A stretch of DNA of 64,000 bases, from the NCBI RefSeq assembly GCF_003609605.1, contig NZ_MCHY01000009.1, forward strand, positions 156,074-220,073. The letters are read 5' to 3'. The DNA comes from Ammoniphilus oxalaticus. GTDB lineage: Bacteria; Bacillota; Bacilli; Aneurinibacillales; RAOX-1. The position numbers were made by a program, and so were the translations under genes. Below, in pieces: positions 1 to 6,562 of this stretch (position 1 is its first letter; every line of letters begins with the position of its first letter). The notes under the pieces were generated by a model that did no database searches, was not told where the DNA came from, and was given only the letters and a program-made list of their open reading frames with translations.

Positions 1-80
1 CAACAAATCCCATAAAATGAAAAAATGAAACTTTTCCTTGTTTAATTCGTCTTATATAGTAAGCAGAGGAGGTATTTTAT

Positions 81-611
81 ATGAAAATCTTTTTTAAACC
101 ACTTATGATTGGCCTACTCGTTATTGCGCTCGGAGTCGGTTGCAGTCCAACACAGGATGAGGATCAACTGCCAGAAGAACCTAACGAACAAATAGACCCG
201 CAAACAGATGGAGCGCAAGAAGACGGCCAAGTGGAAGCTGACGATGAAACGAGGTCAGAAGAAACAGTAGATGAATCTGAGCCCACGCCTAAAATTACTG
301 CTGAAAACGAAGCATTTCGAATTTACAAACCAGATTCCGATACAGTGATTGAAAATAGACTCATTATTAAAGGAGAGGCGCGTGTTTTTGAAGGAACTGT
401 TCAATACTATTTAGAGGACGGTCATAACATTTTAGCGGAGGGTTTCACCCAGGCGTCAGCGGGAGGTCCAGAGTGGGGTGAATTTGAAGTTGATGTCGAG
501 ATTGAACAAGCAACAAGTCCGAATGGAATGTTGATCTTGTTTGAAGAAAGCGCCAAAGATAGTTCCCAGCTTCATAAGTTAGTTATCCCTGTTAAATTCA
601 TGATGCCATAA
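81..611 (+). CDS. Gmad2-domain lipoprotein (sporulation/germination type)
   Basis: A 176-residue secreted lipoprotein. The first 20 residues form a signal peptide ending in a lipobox (LGVG before Cys21), so it should be anchored to the outer face of the membrane. Residues about 25-75 are a very acidic, disordered linker rich in E, D and Q. Residues about 78-172 match the Gmad2 immunoglobulin-like fold known from GerM-type spore proteins: the IKGEARVFEGTV segment, the AEGFTQASAGG loop and a closing HKLVIPV strand. An AGGAGG site lies 9 bases before the ATG. It stands alone and a hairpin terminator follows. The domain call is by recall of the family pattern; a spore or cell-surface role is inferred from that domain. 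Confidence 0.8.
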   Translation: MKIFFKPLMIGLLVIALGVGCSPTQDEDQLPEEPNEQIDPQTDGAQEDGQVEADDETRSEETVDESEPTPKITAENEAFRIYKPDSDTVIENRLIIKGEARVFEGTVQYYLEDGHNILAEGFTQASAGGPEWGEFEVDVEIEQATSPNGMLILFEESAKDSSQLHKLVIPVKFMMP

Positions 612-623
612 CTTCTTACATAA

Positions 624-648
624 GGAGCTCCGCCTTCGGAGCTCTTTT
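624..648 (+). terminator. Intrinsic terminator after the Gmad2 lipoprotein gene
   Basis: Eight-base-pair stem GAGCTCCG / CGGAGCTC with a CCTT loop followed by TTTT, 13 bases after the stop codon. Confidence 0.85.
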
Positions 649-768
649 ACATTTATTTACGTTTTAAATCCGTTATACTTAGAATAGTAAGGTAGCGCTT
701 GGAAGGAATTTGTAGTATAGTCATCTGATAAATCATGGTTGTCGTTCAACCGTCAAGGAGCAAATGAA

Positions 769-954
769 ATGAAAAACACTTGCCTTTATGAAACTGAGGT
801 TTGTCCTAACTGTAATGAACAGAAGTGGGAATGGTTAATTTGGTGCGCCAATTGTGGAAACATTGTTTGTTCTACGTGTGTTCATGATAACCATCACGCG
901 AACGGGACCCCATTTGATATCCCTGGACGCGGGAAACGCTATTATGCTGAATAA
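769..954 (+). CDS. Cys-rich mini-protein, putative zinc-binding
   Basis: A 61-residue protein with three CxxC pairs (CPNC, CANC, CSTC) followed by a His-rich stretch (HDNHH), the layout of a small treble-clef or B-box-like zinc site. The ATG at 769 is chosen because AAGGAG at 755-760 lies 8 bases upstream; a longer in-frame reading from 739 has no such site. It lies between the lipoprotein gene and the tRNA genes and is followed by a terminator, so it is probably monocistronic. I do not recognise the family. Zinc binding is inferred only from cysteine spacing. Confidence 0.65.
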   Translation: MKNTCLYETEVCPNCNEQKWEWLIWCANCGNIVCSTCVHDNHHANGTPFDIPGRGKRYYAE

Positions 955-1015
955 TCGATAATAACTGCGCAAGCCCCTCTCCAACCCAAAGTCCTTTAAA
1001 AATCAATGAATCTTA

Positions 1016-1046
1016 AAAGTATGAGGCTCACCCTCATACTTTTTCT
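1016..1046 (+). terminator. Intrinsic terminator
   Basis: Stem GTATGAGG / CCTCATAC with a five-base loop, flanked by AAA on the left and TTTTT on the right. It ends the transcript of the Cys-rich mini-protein about 60 bases after its stop. Confidence 0.8.
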
Positions 1047-1169
1047 TTAGAAAACCGAAACGTTCAGGTTCCCTTTGTTATTCAATAAAATTTCAGCTTT
1101 AAATACTTGTCTTTTTAATTCAATCGAGCTATAATCTTAATTGTTAGCTTGTGAGTCCTTCGTGATAAT

Positions 1170-1246
1170 GGCCCGTTGGAGAAGTGGCTTAACTCACATG
1201 CCTTTCACGCATGCATTCAGGGGTTCGAATCCCCTACGGGTCACCA
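1170..1246 (+). tRNA. tRNA-Glu (anticodon TTC)
   Basis: 77 bases including encoded CCA. The acceptor stem GGCCCGT pairs with ACGGGTC, and the anticodon stem CATGC/GCATG encloses the loop CTTTCAC with TTC at 1204-1206. The T arm carries GGTTCGAAT. First of three closely spaced tRNA genes. Confidence 0.95.
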
Positions 1247-1250
1247 TTAT

Positions 1251-1327
1251 GGACGATTAGCTCAGCTGGTTAGAGCGCTACGTTGACATCGTAGAGGTCG
1301 GCGGTTCGAATCCGTTATCGTCCACCA
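1251..1327 (+). tRNA. tRNA-Val (anticodon GAC)
   Basis: 77 bases including encoded CCA. The acceptor GGACGAT pairs with ATCGTCC; the anticodon stem CTACG/CGTAG encloses TTGACAT, anticodon GAC at 1285-1287. Only 4 bases separate it from tRNA-Glu, so the three tRNAs form one transcript. Confidence 0.95.
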
Positions 1328-1334
1328 TTATATG

Positions 1335-1410
1335 GCCGGCTTAGCTCAATTGGTAGAGCACCTGACTTGTAATCAGGGGGTTGAGGGTTCAAGTCCTTTA
1401 GCCGGCACCA
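1335..1410 (+). tRNA. tRNA-Thr (anticodon TGT)
   Basis: 76 bases including encoded CCA. The acceptor GCCGGCT pairs with AGCCGGC; the anticodon loop CTTGTAA gives TGT at 1368-1370. Last tRNA of the cluster, followed directly by a terminator. Confidence 0.95.
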
Positions 1411-1424
1411 TCTAAATAACCCAC

Positions 1425-1452
1425 AAAGCATTCGTTAGCGAATGCTTTTTTT
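1425..1452 (+). terminator. Terminator of the tRNA cluster
   Basis: Ten-base-pair stem AAAGCATTCG / CGAATGCTTT with loop TTAG, running into seven T residues. Confidence 0.9.
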
Positions 1453-1563
1453 CGTCTTTAAACAAAAAACTCGCCATCCCGAAATCTGCTAGGCGATCGA
1501 CCTCTTTTACCGCTTTTTTCTTCTGCTCTAGGGCAAACGCTCATTCGAATAAACCACTCACTG

Positions 1564-1571
1564 CATACAAA
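1564..1571 (+). promoter_or_regulatory. Possible mother-cell (sigma-E-like) -10 element
   Basis: CATACAAA resembles a sigma-E type -10 box, with GAATAAA about 15 bases upstream as a weak -35. It lies about 45 bases before the glycosyltransferase gene at 1614. A mother-cell promoter would fit spore-surface glycosylation, but the match is partial and the call tentative. Confidence 0.25.
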
Positions 1572-1613
1572 TAGAATAGATGGACTGATATAACGGAAAG
1601 GGAGGGATGAACG

Positions 1614-2351
1614 ATTCCTAAATTTACTGTTGTCATCCCAACTTATAATCGGGAAAAGTATATAAAGAAAGCGATTCGAAGTGTATTAAAACAGACTTAT
1701 AAAGATTTCGAATGTATCGTTGTAGACGATGCTTCCACCGACAATACTCCAAAGATAGTAAAGTCTTTTGGGAATCGAGTCAAGTATGTCCGTCACAAGA
1801 AAAATCTTGGAGGTTCAGCAGCTAGAAATACCGGTATCGCTAAAGCAAAAGGGAAATATATTGCCTTTTTAGATTCTGACGATAAATTTCTCCCCAATAA
1901 ACTTAAAGTTGTTAAAAAGTTTATTAAAAAACACCCCAAAGCAAAGTTCATCTATAGTTGGTATTATCATTCCAACAGCAGAGGGCAAATTACACGCCTG
2001 CGAAAAGCTAATAAAGCAAGAAGTTTAAATGAATTGAGATACTTGTTGTTAAGAAGAAAATTTACGATTCGCACTTCGACTGTTGTAGTTAGACGTAATG
2101 CTTTTAAAAAATGCGGCAAATTTAGCGAACAGTATCGTCATACACACGATTGGGATATGTGGCTCAAACTCCTCACCCGTTATTATGGTCATTGTATCCC
2201 AAAACCCCTCAGCGTATATCGGCAGCACCCTGGGATGATGACCAAACAGAAGAGGAAAGTTTCCTACCAAACAAAAATACGTAAAAAGGCCTTAAAAAAG
2301 TATGGCTGGACCCATAAGACGTTAGCCCGTCTAGATAAGGTATTTAAGTAA
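1614..2351 (+). CDS. GT2-family glycosyltransferase with apparent AUU start
   Basis: About 245 residues with the full GT-A (family 2) pattern: VVIPTYNR near the N-terminus (residues 6-13), the nucleotide-binding VVDDASTDNT (36-45), the metal-binding DSDD (87-90), and HDWDMWLKL followed by YRQHP in the acceptor half. It should transfer a sugar from a nucleotide sugar. The frame is closed by TGA at 1608-1610, and there is no ATG, GTG or TTG in frame until 2034, far inside the catalytic domain. GGAGG at 1601-1605 is spaced 8 bases from ATT at 1614, so initiation at AUU is the simplest reading; a frameshift just after ATG 1607 is the alternative. The protein is strongly Lys/Arg rich. A GT-D gene follows by 46 bases, suggesting one operon. 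Confidence 0.75.
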   Translation: MPKFTVVIPTYNREKYIKKAIRSVLKQTYKDFECIVVDDASTDNTPKIVKSFGNRVKYVRHKKNLGGSAARNTGIAKAKGKYIAFLDSDDKFLPNKLKVVKKFIKKHPKAKFIYSWYYHSNSRGQITRLRKANKARSLNELRYLLLRRKFTIRTSTVVVRRNAFKKCGKFSEQYRHTHDWDMWLKLLTRYYGHCIPKPLSVYRQHPGMMTKQKRKVSYQTKIRKKALKKYGWTHKTLARLDKVFK

Positions 2352-2397
2352 GGCCAATCTAGACATTGCTAAATGAATTCGGAGGCGATGCTTCAAT

Positions 2398-3147
2398 ATG
2401 GCTAAACTACTAAAAAAGAGAAAGTTTTTATCTCATAAAAAAGTGTTGTCATTAATTAAGAGGAGAATGAGGACAAAAAGGCCTTTGTCCCTCGTACGCG
2501 TTGGTGATGGAGAAAATATTGTACTCGCTCAACAAGGAGTTTGGCCGATTCGCAAAGTATTGCGCACAAAATGGGCTAAAAAATCGCGGAGATCAAACAA
2601 AAAAGGGGTCAGTTTACCAAATATGCGTTTGCGCAACCAGATGATCCGCGCGCTGCGCAGAGCGTCCATCGTCGGAATTCCACATCGTAAGGAAAGGCAA
2701 ATTAAAGCCAAACGGATTTTTTTACGACCCCTGACAGAAAAAAACTTTAGAAAGTACAAAATAAAACCTAGACACGTTTGTCACACGTTTATTAATCGCC
2801 ATCTACCGGAAAAGAAAGAATTCTGGGATATGCTTAAAGGCAAAAGAGTCATTCTCATCTCAAAATGGGCCAAACAATTTAGACGCTATGTGAAGAATAA
2901 TTACCCGAAACATCGGATACGAATTATACCGATAAGTTTTTCAAACTATAATCAAATAAACCGAATATTAAAAAGGGTAAAACCGATCAAAGCGGATATT
3001 GTTTTAGTTTCAACAGGGGTCAACGCCTTAGTGCTTGTAGATCAACTCGCTCGAACCCAACGGCGGGTTGCAATTGATTTCGGAAAAGCTCCGATGCTTA
3101 TTTTAAAAAGAGATAAGCGGGTCCGCCCGTGGAAACCTAGGAAGTAA
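2398..3147 (+). CDS. GT-D fold glycosyltransferase (DUF1792-like)
   Basis: A 249-residue protein. The RVGDGEN segment near residues 34-40 is the signature of GT-D type transferases, where the D-x-E motif binds metal and nucleotide sugar; LVSTGVNALVLVDQLAR near 200-220 resembles the conserved C-terminal part of that family. Composition is unusually basic: Lys and Arg are very frequent along the whole chain and the tail is arginine rich. GGAGG at 2381-2385 is 12 bases from the ATG. With the GT2 gene just upstream it probably elongates a glycan on a surface or spore-coat protein; the acceptor is unknown. The family call rests on the GDGE context, the role on inference. Confidence 0.7.
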   Translation: MAKLLKKRKFLSHKKVLSLIKRRMRTKRPLSLVRVGDGENIVLAQQGVWPIRKVLRTKWAKKSRRSNKKGVSLPNMRLRNQMIRALRRASIVGIPHRKERQIKAKRIFLRPLTEKNFRKYKIKPRHVCHTFINRHLPEKKEFWDMLKGKRVILISKWAKQFRRYVKNNYPKHRIRIIPISFSNYNQINRILKRVKPIKADIVLVSTGVNALVLVDQLARTQRRVAIDFGKAPMLILKRDKRVRPWKPRK

Positions 3148-3148
3148 A

Positions 3149-3262
3149 TTAATCTCGTCCATTTGAACGGTCTCGATACTTCACAGCGACAATCGCAAAT
3201 AAACCAATAATAATGACGCATACTACAGTGACAAGTATCCCTACTAGCATAAAAGCAGACAA
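3149..3262 (-). CDS. Single-span small membrane protein (37 aa)
   Basis: A short minus-strand frame starting at TTG (3260-3262), preceded by GGGGAGG at 10 bases. After LSAF it has one long hydrophobic segment (about residues 5-28: MLVGILVTVVCVIIIGLFAIVAV) and a charged tail (KYRDRSNGRD). It is too short to recognise but has the look of small Bacillales membrane peptides. It ends one base past the stop of the convergent GT-D gene. An ATT two codons upstream is a less likely start. Confidence 0.5.
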   Translation of the reverse strand: MSAFMLVGILVTVVCVIIIGLFAIVAVKYRDRSNGRD

Positions 3263-3310
3263 TTCAATTTTTCCTCCCCCCACTAGTACTATCAATAAAT
3301 AGTTTACAAC

Positions 3311-3346
3311 AAAAACGCTCTTGTTCCTAGACAGAGCGTTTTTTTA
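3311..3346. terminator. Hairpin terminator-like sequence
   Basis: Stem AAAACGCTCT / AGAGCGTTTT with T tracts on both strands, so it can act in either direction. It lies between the promoter region of the small minus-strand membrane protein and the structured leader on the plus strand. Confidence 0.6.
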
Positions 3347-3347
3347 A

Positions 3348-3443
3348 TGCTTTGAACGCGGCATAAAAGGGAAACCTGGAAGCTAGGTGAAGAAAATTAC
3401 TATTTAAATGGCCGCTACCCTCGAACAATTTAGGTGAAAAGCA
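3348..3443 (+). ncRNA. Structured leader RNA, possible riboswitch-like element
   Basis: Paired elements fold this stretch into a closed multi-branch shape: TGCTTT (3348-3353) with AAAGCA (3438-3443), GCGGC (3358-3362) with GCCGC (3411-3415), ACCT (3374-3377) with AGGT (3385-3388), and ACC (3417-3419) with GGT (3433-3435). Loop strings such as AAAAGGGAAACC and AGGTGAAG recall bacterial riboswitch cores, most nearly the c-di-AMP (ydaO) class, but the match is incomplete. It lies 90 bases upstream of the gene at 3534. Confidence 0.35.
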
Positions 3444-3533
3444 AGAATTTGTTATATTTTCATTGCTTCTCCTTCATCGCCTTAGTAAAATCACATTATA
3501 GCAACTCAAATTGACAGGAGGACTTTTGGCTCG

Positions 3534-3920
3534 ATGAAAACTTGGTTAATAGTCACATTGATCGTTTTACTTGTTGTAGGAATTGTTTATTTTTTCTTGT
3601 ACCGAAGGATGAAAGGACAAGCAGATCAATTTAACAAAATGTACAGCGCTCATAAAGATGTCAGAGACATTTTTGTCTTAAATAAAAAGATAGTGAAACA
3701 ACCCGTGCGCCCCGGTCTTAAATTTCCTAAAGTAAAGACATATCAAGTAGTTGGACGGGTCACCATCTCGCAATCCCAGAAAGGGGCAAACTTTAGCTCA
3801 ACGCAAAACTTTACCTTCATGATTGAAAAAAAGGAATATGAGAAAATTGACATCAACCGCCGATATCGGGTGGAAGTAGCAGGCAACTACATCGGGAAAG
3901 TGTTAAAGAGTAGAAAATAA
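3534..3920 (+). CDS. Membrane-anchored protein of unknown function (128 aa)
   Basis: One N-terminal transmembrane helix (about residues 4-24, WLIVTLIVLLVVGIVYFFLY) is followed by a basic stop-transfer segment (RRMKGQ) and a soluble part of about 100 residues rich in alternating beta-type segments (TYQVVGRVTI, NFTFMIEKKEY, RYRVEVAGNYIGKV). By the positive-inside rule the soluble part should be cytoplasmic. GGAGG lies 12 bases before the ATG, slightly far. A terminator follows. I do not recognise the family. A structured leader RNA lies upstream, so expression may be regulated. Confidence 0.7.
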   Translation: MKTWLIVTLIVLLVVGIVYFFLYRRMKGQADQFNKMYSAHKDVRDIFVLNKKIVKQPVRPGLKFPKVKTYQVVGRVTISQSQKGANFSSTQNFTFMIEKKEYEKIDINRRYRVEVAGNYIGKVLKSRK

Positions 3921-3938
3921 TTTAAGTTAAAAAGAAAG

Positions 3939-3977
3939 AAGCTGATCCATTCATGCAATGGGATCAGCTTTTTTTTA
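3939..3977 (+). terminator. Intrinsic terminator
   Basis: Stem AAGCTGATCC / GGATCAGCTT followed by a run of eight T residues, about 20 bases after the preceding stop codon. Confidence 0.9.
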
Positions 3978-4096
3978 ATCAACCTGGTAACTTTCGTGTT
4001 CAGCAGCCTTTTTTATGTTATTTACAGGTTTCGTCCAATCGAATAAACATCGTTTGAATAAATTGTTAATAGCTATCTTGAAAGGGGGACGAGTTT

Positions 4097-4207
4097 GTGG
4101 GCTGCTTGAGAAGAAAAACGAGATCTTCCATTAGGCGCAACAGTTTCCTGATTGTCCTAGTCCTGTATGTTCTGTTGGTTGTTGTTTCACTTGTGCTTGA
4201 AAATTAG
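4097..4207 (+). CDS. Small membrane peptide (36 aa)
   Basis: A GTG-initiated frame preceded by AGGGGG at about 7 bases. The N-terminal half is strongly basic (GCLRRKTRSSIRRN) and the C-terminal half is one hydrophobic helix (FLIVLVLYVLLVVVSLVL) ending EN, so it should insert with its N-terminus inside. It is followed after 17 bases by another tiny membrane-protein gene with its own ribosome-binding site, which suggests a two-gene unit. Family not recognised; small sporulation membrane peptides of Bacillales look similar. Confidence 0.5.
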   Translation: MGCLRRKTRSSIRRNSFLIVLVLYVLLVVVSLVLEN

Positions 4208-4224
4208 TAAAGGAGGAATGCTCC

Positions 4225-4308
4225 ATGGGCCGATACAGAGGCGGAGGCAGTTGGTGGTGGATTCTCATCATCGTTTTCATCGCATTTGCGTGTTTTTGGG
4301 ATGATTAA
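4225..4308 (+). CDS. Trp-rich small membrane peptide (27 aa)
   Basis: Starts at ATG 4225 with AAGGAGG ending 8 bases upstream. The sequence begins MGRYRGGGS, continues with three consecutive Trp residues, a hydrophobic helix (ILIIVFIAFACF) and ends WDD. The Gly-rich start and single helix recall the short YjcZ-like spore membrane peptides, but the match is not close enough to name it. It probably shares a transcript with the gene at 4097. Confidence 0.5.
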   Translation: MGRYRGGGSWWWILIIVFIAFACFWDD

Positions 4309-4329
4309 TTAATATAGTAGTAGCAACGC

Positions 4330-4349
4330 GGCTGTCAAATTTGACAGCC
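4330..4349. repeat. Perfect 20-base palindrome
   Basis: GGCTGTCAAA followed directly by its reverse complement TTTGACAGCC. It lies between the convergent genes ending at 4308 and 4359. There is no good T tract on either side, so it is either a weak bidirectional terminator (8-bp stem with AATT loop) or a dyad binding site. Confidence 0.55.
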
Positions 4350-4358
4350 TGTTCATTA

Positions 4359-4838
4359 TTATAATGGAAAGTGAATGAGTAAGTATTTATTACGTCCTTG
4401 AGCGGATTGTTGTGTTTGCCGCTGAAGACTTTTTTCCAAAACGGAATAACTTCTGCCTTGTTCAGTAATTGAAAAGCCGTAATTTGCATACTGAGCGATC
4501 ATTTGTTGATCATGTCTCGCAGCATAGGTAACAATCGAATGTTTATTACGCTTCAGAGCCTCCCGCTCCAATCGTTGCATCACCTTTTTCTCAAAATCTT
4601 GCGATTCTTGGCGCTTATTATCCAAAACAAACAGATCCAAAAATAAGAAGCGTTTTTCAAAACGAACAGAGACAAATCCAATCGCTACTTTCCTGCTTTC
4701 AATCTTATAGTTTTGATTTCGTTTCAATCTTTCTTCTAGATTGAATTCAGAAAATTGACGGTGAAGTAAGCCCATTTTATTTTCAAAAGAGCTTCTTATA
4801 TAGTGGAGATTGTCTGTATGTCTAAAAATAATGGACAT
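4359..4838 (-). CDS. GNAT-like acetyltransferase domain protein
   Basis: A 159-residue protein beginning MSIIFRHTDN; AAGGAG at 8 bases supports the ATG at 4838 over an upstream one at 4877. The middle and end resemble a GNAT fold: a beta strand pair VAIGFVSVRFEKRFLFLDLFVL, a charged helix with EKKVMQRLEREALKRNKH, then IVTYAARHDQQMIAQYANYGFSITEQGRSYSVLEK, which fits the closing motif where an Asn/Tyr-Gly-Phe segment precedes the last strands. The acetyl-CoA loop (Q/RxxGxG/A) is not clear, so activity is uncertain. It stands alone; the substrate cannot be guessed. Confidence 0.5.
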   Translation of the reverse strand: MSIIFRHTDNLHYIRSSFENKMGLLHRQFSEFNLEERLKRNQNYKIESRKVAIGFVSVRFEKRFLFLDLFVLDNKRQESQDFEKKVMQRLEREALKRNKHSIVTYAARHDQQMIAQYANYGFSITEQGRSYSVLEKSLQRQTQQSAQGRNKYLLIHFPL

Positions 4839-4939
4839 TACCCAAGCTCCTTTCCAAGTTGCCCCTCCTCTTACCATATGGTGATTTACCTATCTTGGTC
4901 CTAGACGCCTGTTCAATTAGTGGCATTTGGGCCTTTGAT

Positions 4940-6271
4940 TTAAATACTTAACAACCAAGTAGCGATTGAAAAATAAATGACAACTCCCATCATATCCACC
5001 AAAGATGTGATCAGCGGCGCGCTTGCGGTCGCAGGGTCCCATTTAAAACGACTAAAGATAAACGGCAAGCTCATGCCAATTAAGCTGCCAATGATCACGA
5101 CCGTAAGCATCGACAGAGCGACAACAAACGCGATTTCAATACCCCCGCGATACAAACCAATGAGTGAGACAGCCAACCCCATCGAAGCCCCGAGTAACGT
5201 AGCGACTGTTATTTCCCTTACAAACAATTGAGCCCAGTCCCGTATCCGAATTTCCCCCGTAGCGAGAGCTCGAATCATTAGCGTGGCGGACTGGGAACCT
5301 GCGTTCCCTCCGCTATCAATTAACAGCGGTAAAAAAAAGACAAGCGCGATGTGCGCGGAGATCGTATCTTCAAAAAATGCAATGCCAGCCCCTGAAAAAA
5401 TATTGAAAAACACAAGTAAGACTAACCAACTAATCCGCTTACGATAGAGGAAGAATATCCCTGCTTCCTTTAAGCTTTTACCCAGCTTAGAAACGGTCGC
5501 CATTTTGTGGAAGTCCTCTGTTGTTTCTTCTTCATCTACATCAATCGCATCATCGACCGTCACAACACCAACCAACTTTCCTTGCGATGTTACAGGCAGC
5601 GCGATAAAATCATACCTCTTAATTAAAGTTGTGACTTCTTTTTGATCCGTATTCACATCAACAGCAACGACACGGCCACTCATAATTTCCACAATTCGTT
5701 GCTCTAGGTCCGCTACGATCAAATCTCGCAGGGAAACAACCCCAACTAAATCGTCTAGTTGATTGACTACATACAAATAATAGATCGTTTCAGCATCGAC
5801 AACTTCTCTTCTCAATTGCTCAAATACGGTTGCAACTGTGTCCGTTTCCTTAATGTTGATAAACTCCGTCGTCATGACAGATCCGGCTGTTTGTTCAGGA
5901 TATTTTAAAAGGCACTTTACTTCTGCCGCATTTTGCTGGTTCATTTTCTTCAAATACAATTCTTGCGTTTCTTTTGGTAATTCCCCTAAAAAATCAGCAA
6001 TATCATCTAAATACATATTGTTTATGACTTCAACAGCATAACTTACATGTAGTTCCGAAAAAATCTCAATTTGTTGCCAAGACTCAAGTCCTTGGAAAAT
6101 TTCCGCAAACTCCTTTGGTGAGAGATAATGATAAACTTGGTCCCGCTGTTCTTTTGAAAATGTCGTAAGCAGTTCCACCTGATCCATCGGGTGCAGCTCG
6201 AGAAAACGCGCCCGAAATTTCCTCACCTTTCGATCTTGCAACAATTGAACAATCTGACGATTAGAATTCAT
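4940..6271 (-). CDS. mgtE: Magnesium transporter MgtE
   Basis: A 443-residue Mg2+ channel/transporter of the cytoplasmic membrane. Residues about 15-125 form the helical N domain (LLTTFSKEQRDQVYHYLSP), 130-250 hold two CBS domains (VMTTEFINIKETDTVATVF; VVGVVSLRDLIVADL; KLVGVVTVDDAIDV) which sense Mg2+, and 275-443 hold five membrane helices including the conserved PLLIDSGGNAGSQSATLMIRALA segment of the pore. Length is normal. GGAGG lies 8 bases before the ATG. It is preceded by a short open reading frame in its leader, which may control it; no clear M-box is visible. Confidence 0.95.
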   Translation of the reverse strand: MNSNRQIVQLLQDRKVRKFRARFLELHPMDQVELLTTFSKEQRDQVYHYLSPKEFAEIFQGLESWQQIEIFSELHVSYAVEVINNMYLDDIADFLGELPKETQELYLKKMNQQNAAEVKCLLKYPEQTAGSVMTTEFINIKETDTVATVFEQLRREVVDAETIYYLYVVNQLDDLVGVVSLRDLIVADLEQRIVEIMSGRVVAVDVNTDQKEVTTLIKRYDFIALPVTSQGKLVGVVTVDDAIDVDEEETTEDFHKMATVSKLGKSLKEAGIFFLYRKRISWLVLLVFFNIFSGAGIAFFEDTISAHIALVFFLPLLIDSGGNAGSQSATLMIRALATGEIRIRDWAQLFVREITVATLLGASMGLAVSLIGLYRGGIEIAFVVALSMLTVVIIGSLIGMSLPFIFSRFKWDPATASAPLITSLVDMMGVVIYFSIATWLLSI

Positions 6272-6286
6272 TCGGATTCCCTCCGA

Positions 6287-6400
6287 TCACGAATCCACTG
6301 TCTCCTTTGAATGACTCGGATATAATGGATTCGATCCCATTTTTGCGATAATCATTGAAGTGTTTAAGAGCCGATACGATAAACAACGACTACTGTCCAT
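6287..6400 (-). CDS. Candidate leader peptide upstream of mgtE (37 aa)
   Basis: A 37-codon frame (begins MDSSRCLSYRLLNTS) with a strong GAGGGGGG site 6 bases before the ATG and a TGA 15 bases before the mgtE ATG. The peptide is not like a membrane peptide and I do not recognise it. Its position suggests a translated leader that could couple ribosome progress to mgtE expression, as known for other Mg2+ transporter leaders. It may be a chance frame. Confidence 0.3.
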   Translation of the reverse strand: MDSSRCLSYRLLNTSMIIAKMGSNPLYPSHSKETVDS

Positions 6401-6477
6401 TCCCATCCCCCCTCATTCATTTAAAAAAATAAACAGTACCTAGTTTAAGGTATGCGCAGACCGCCCACTTGGCTAGA

Positions 6478-6514
6478 ATAAAAAACAACCTTCATTCAAA
6501 CGAACGAAGGTTGT
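6478..6514 (-). terminator. Terminator after the spoVE/ftsW-type gene
   Basis: Read on the minus strand: stem ACAACCTTC / GAAGGTTGT with a 12-base loop, followed by TTTTTTATT. It lies about 50 bases after the stop codon at 6563. Confidence 0.85.
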
Positions 6515-6562
6515 CATAACTTCCTCTCATGATACCATATATTATAGGACGCAGAAGTGAGC

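Noticed and set aside
3348-3443. Cobalamin riboswitch
   Set aside because: AGGGAAACC and GGTGAAG recall it, but the conserved GCAACTGT / CACTG box is missing and spacing is wrong.
6287-6560. M-box (Mg2+ riboswitch) upstream of mgtE
   Set aside because: I looked for the M-box core in the 250 bases before mgtE and did not see its conserved strings. A search with a covariance model would be decisive.
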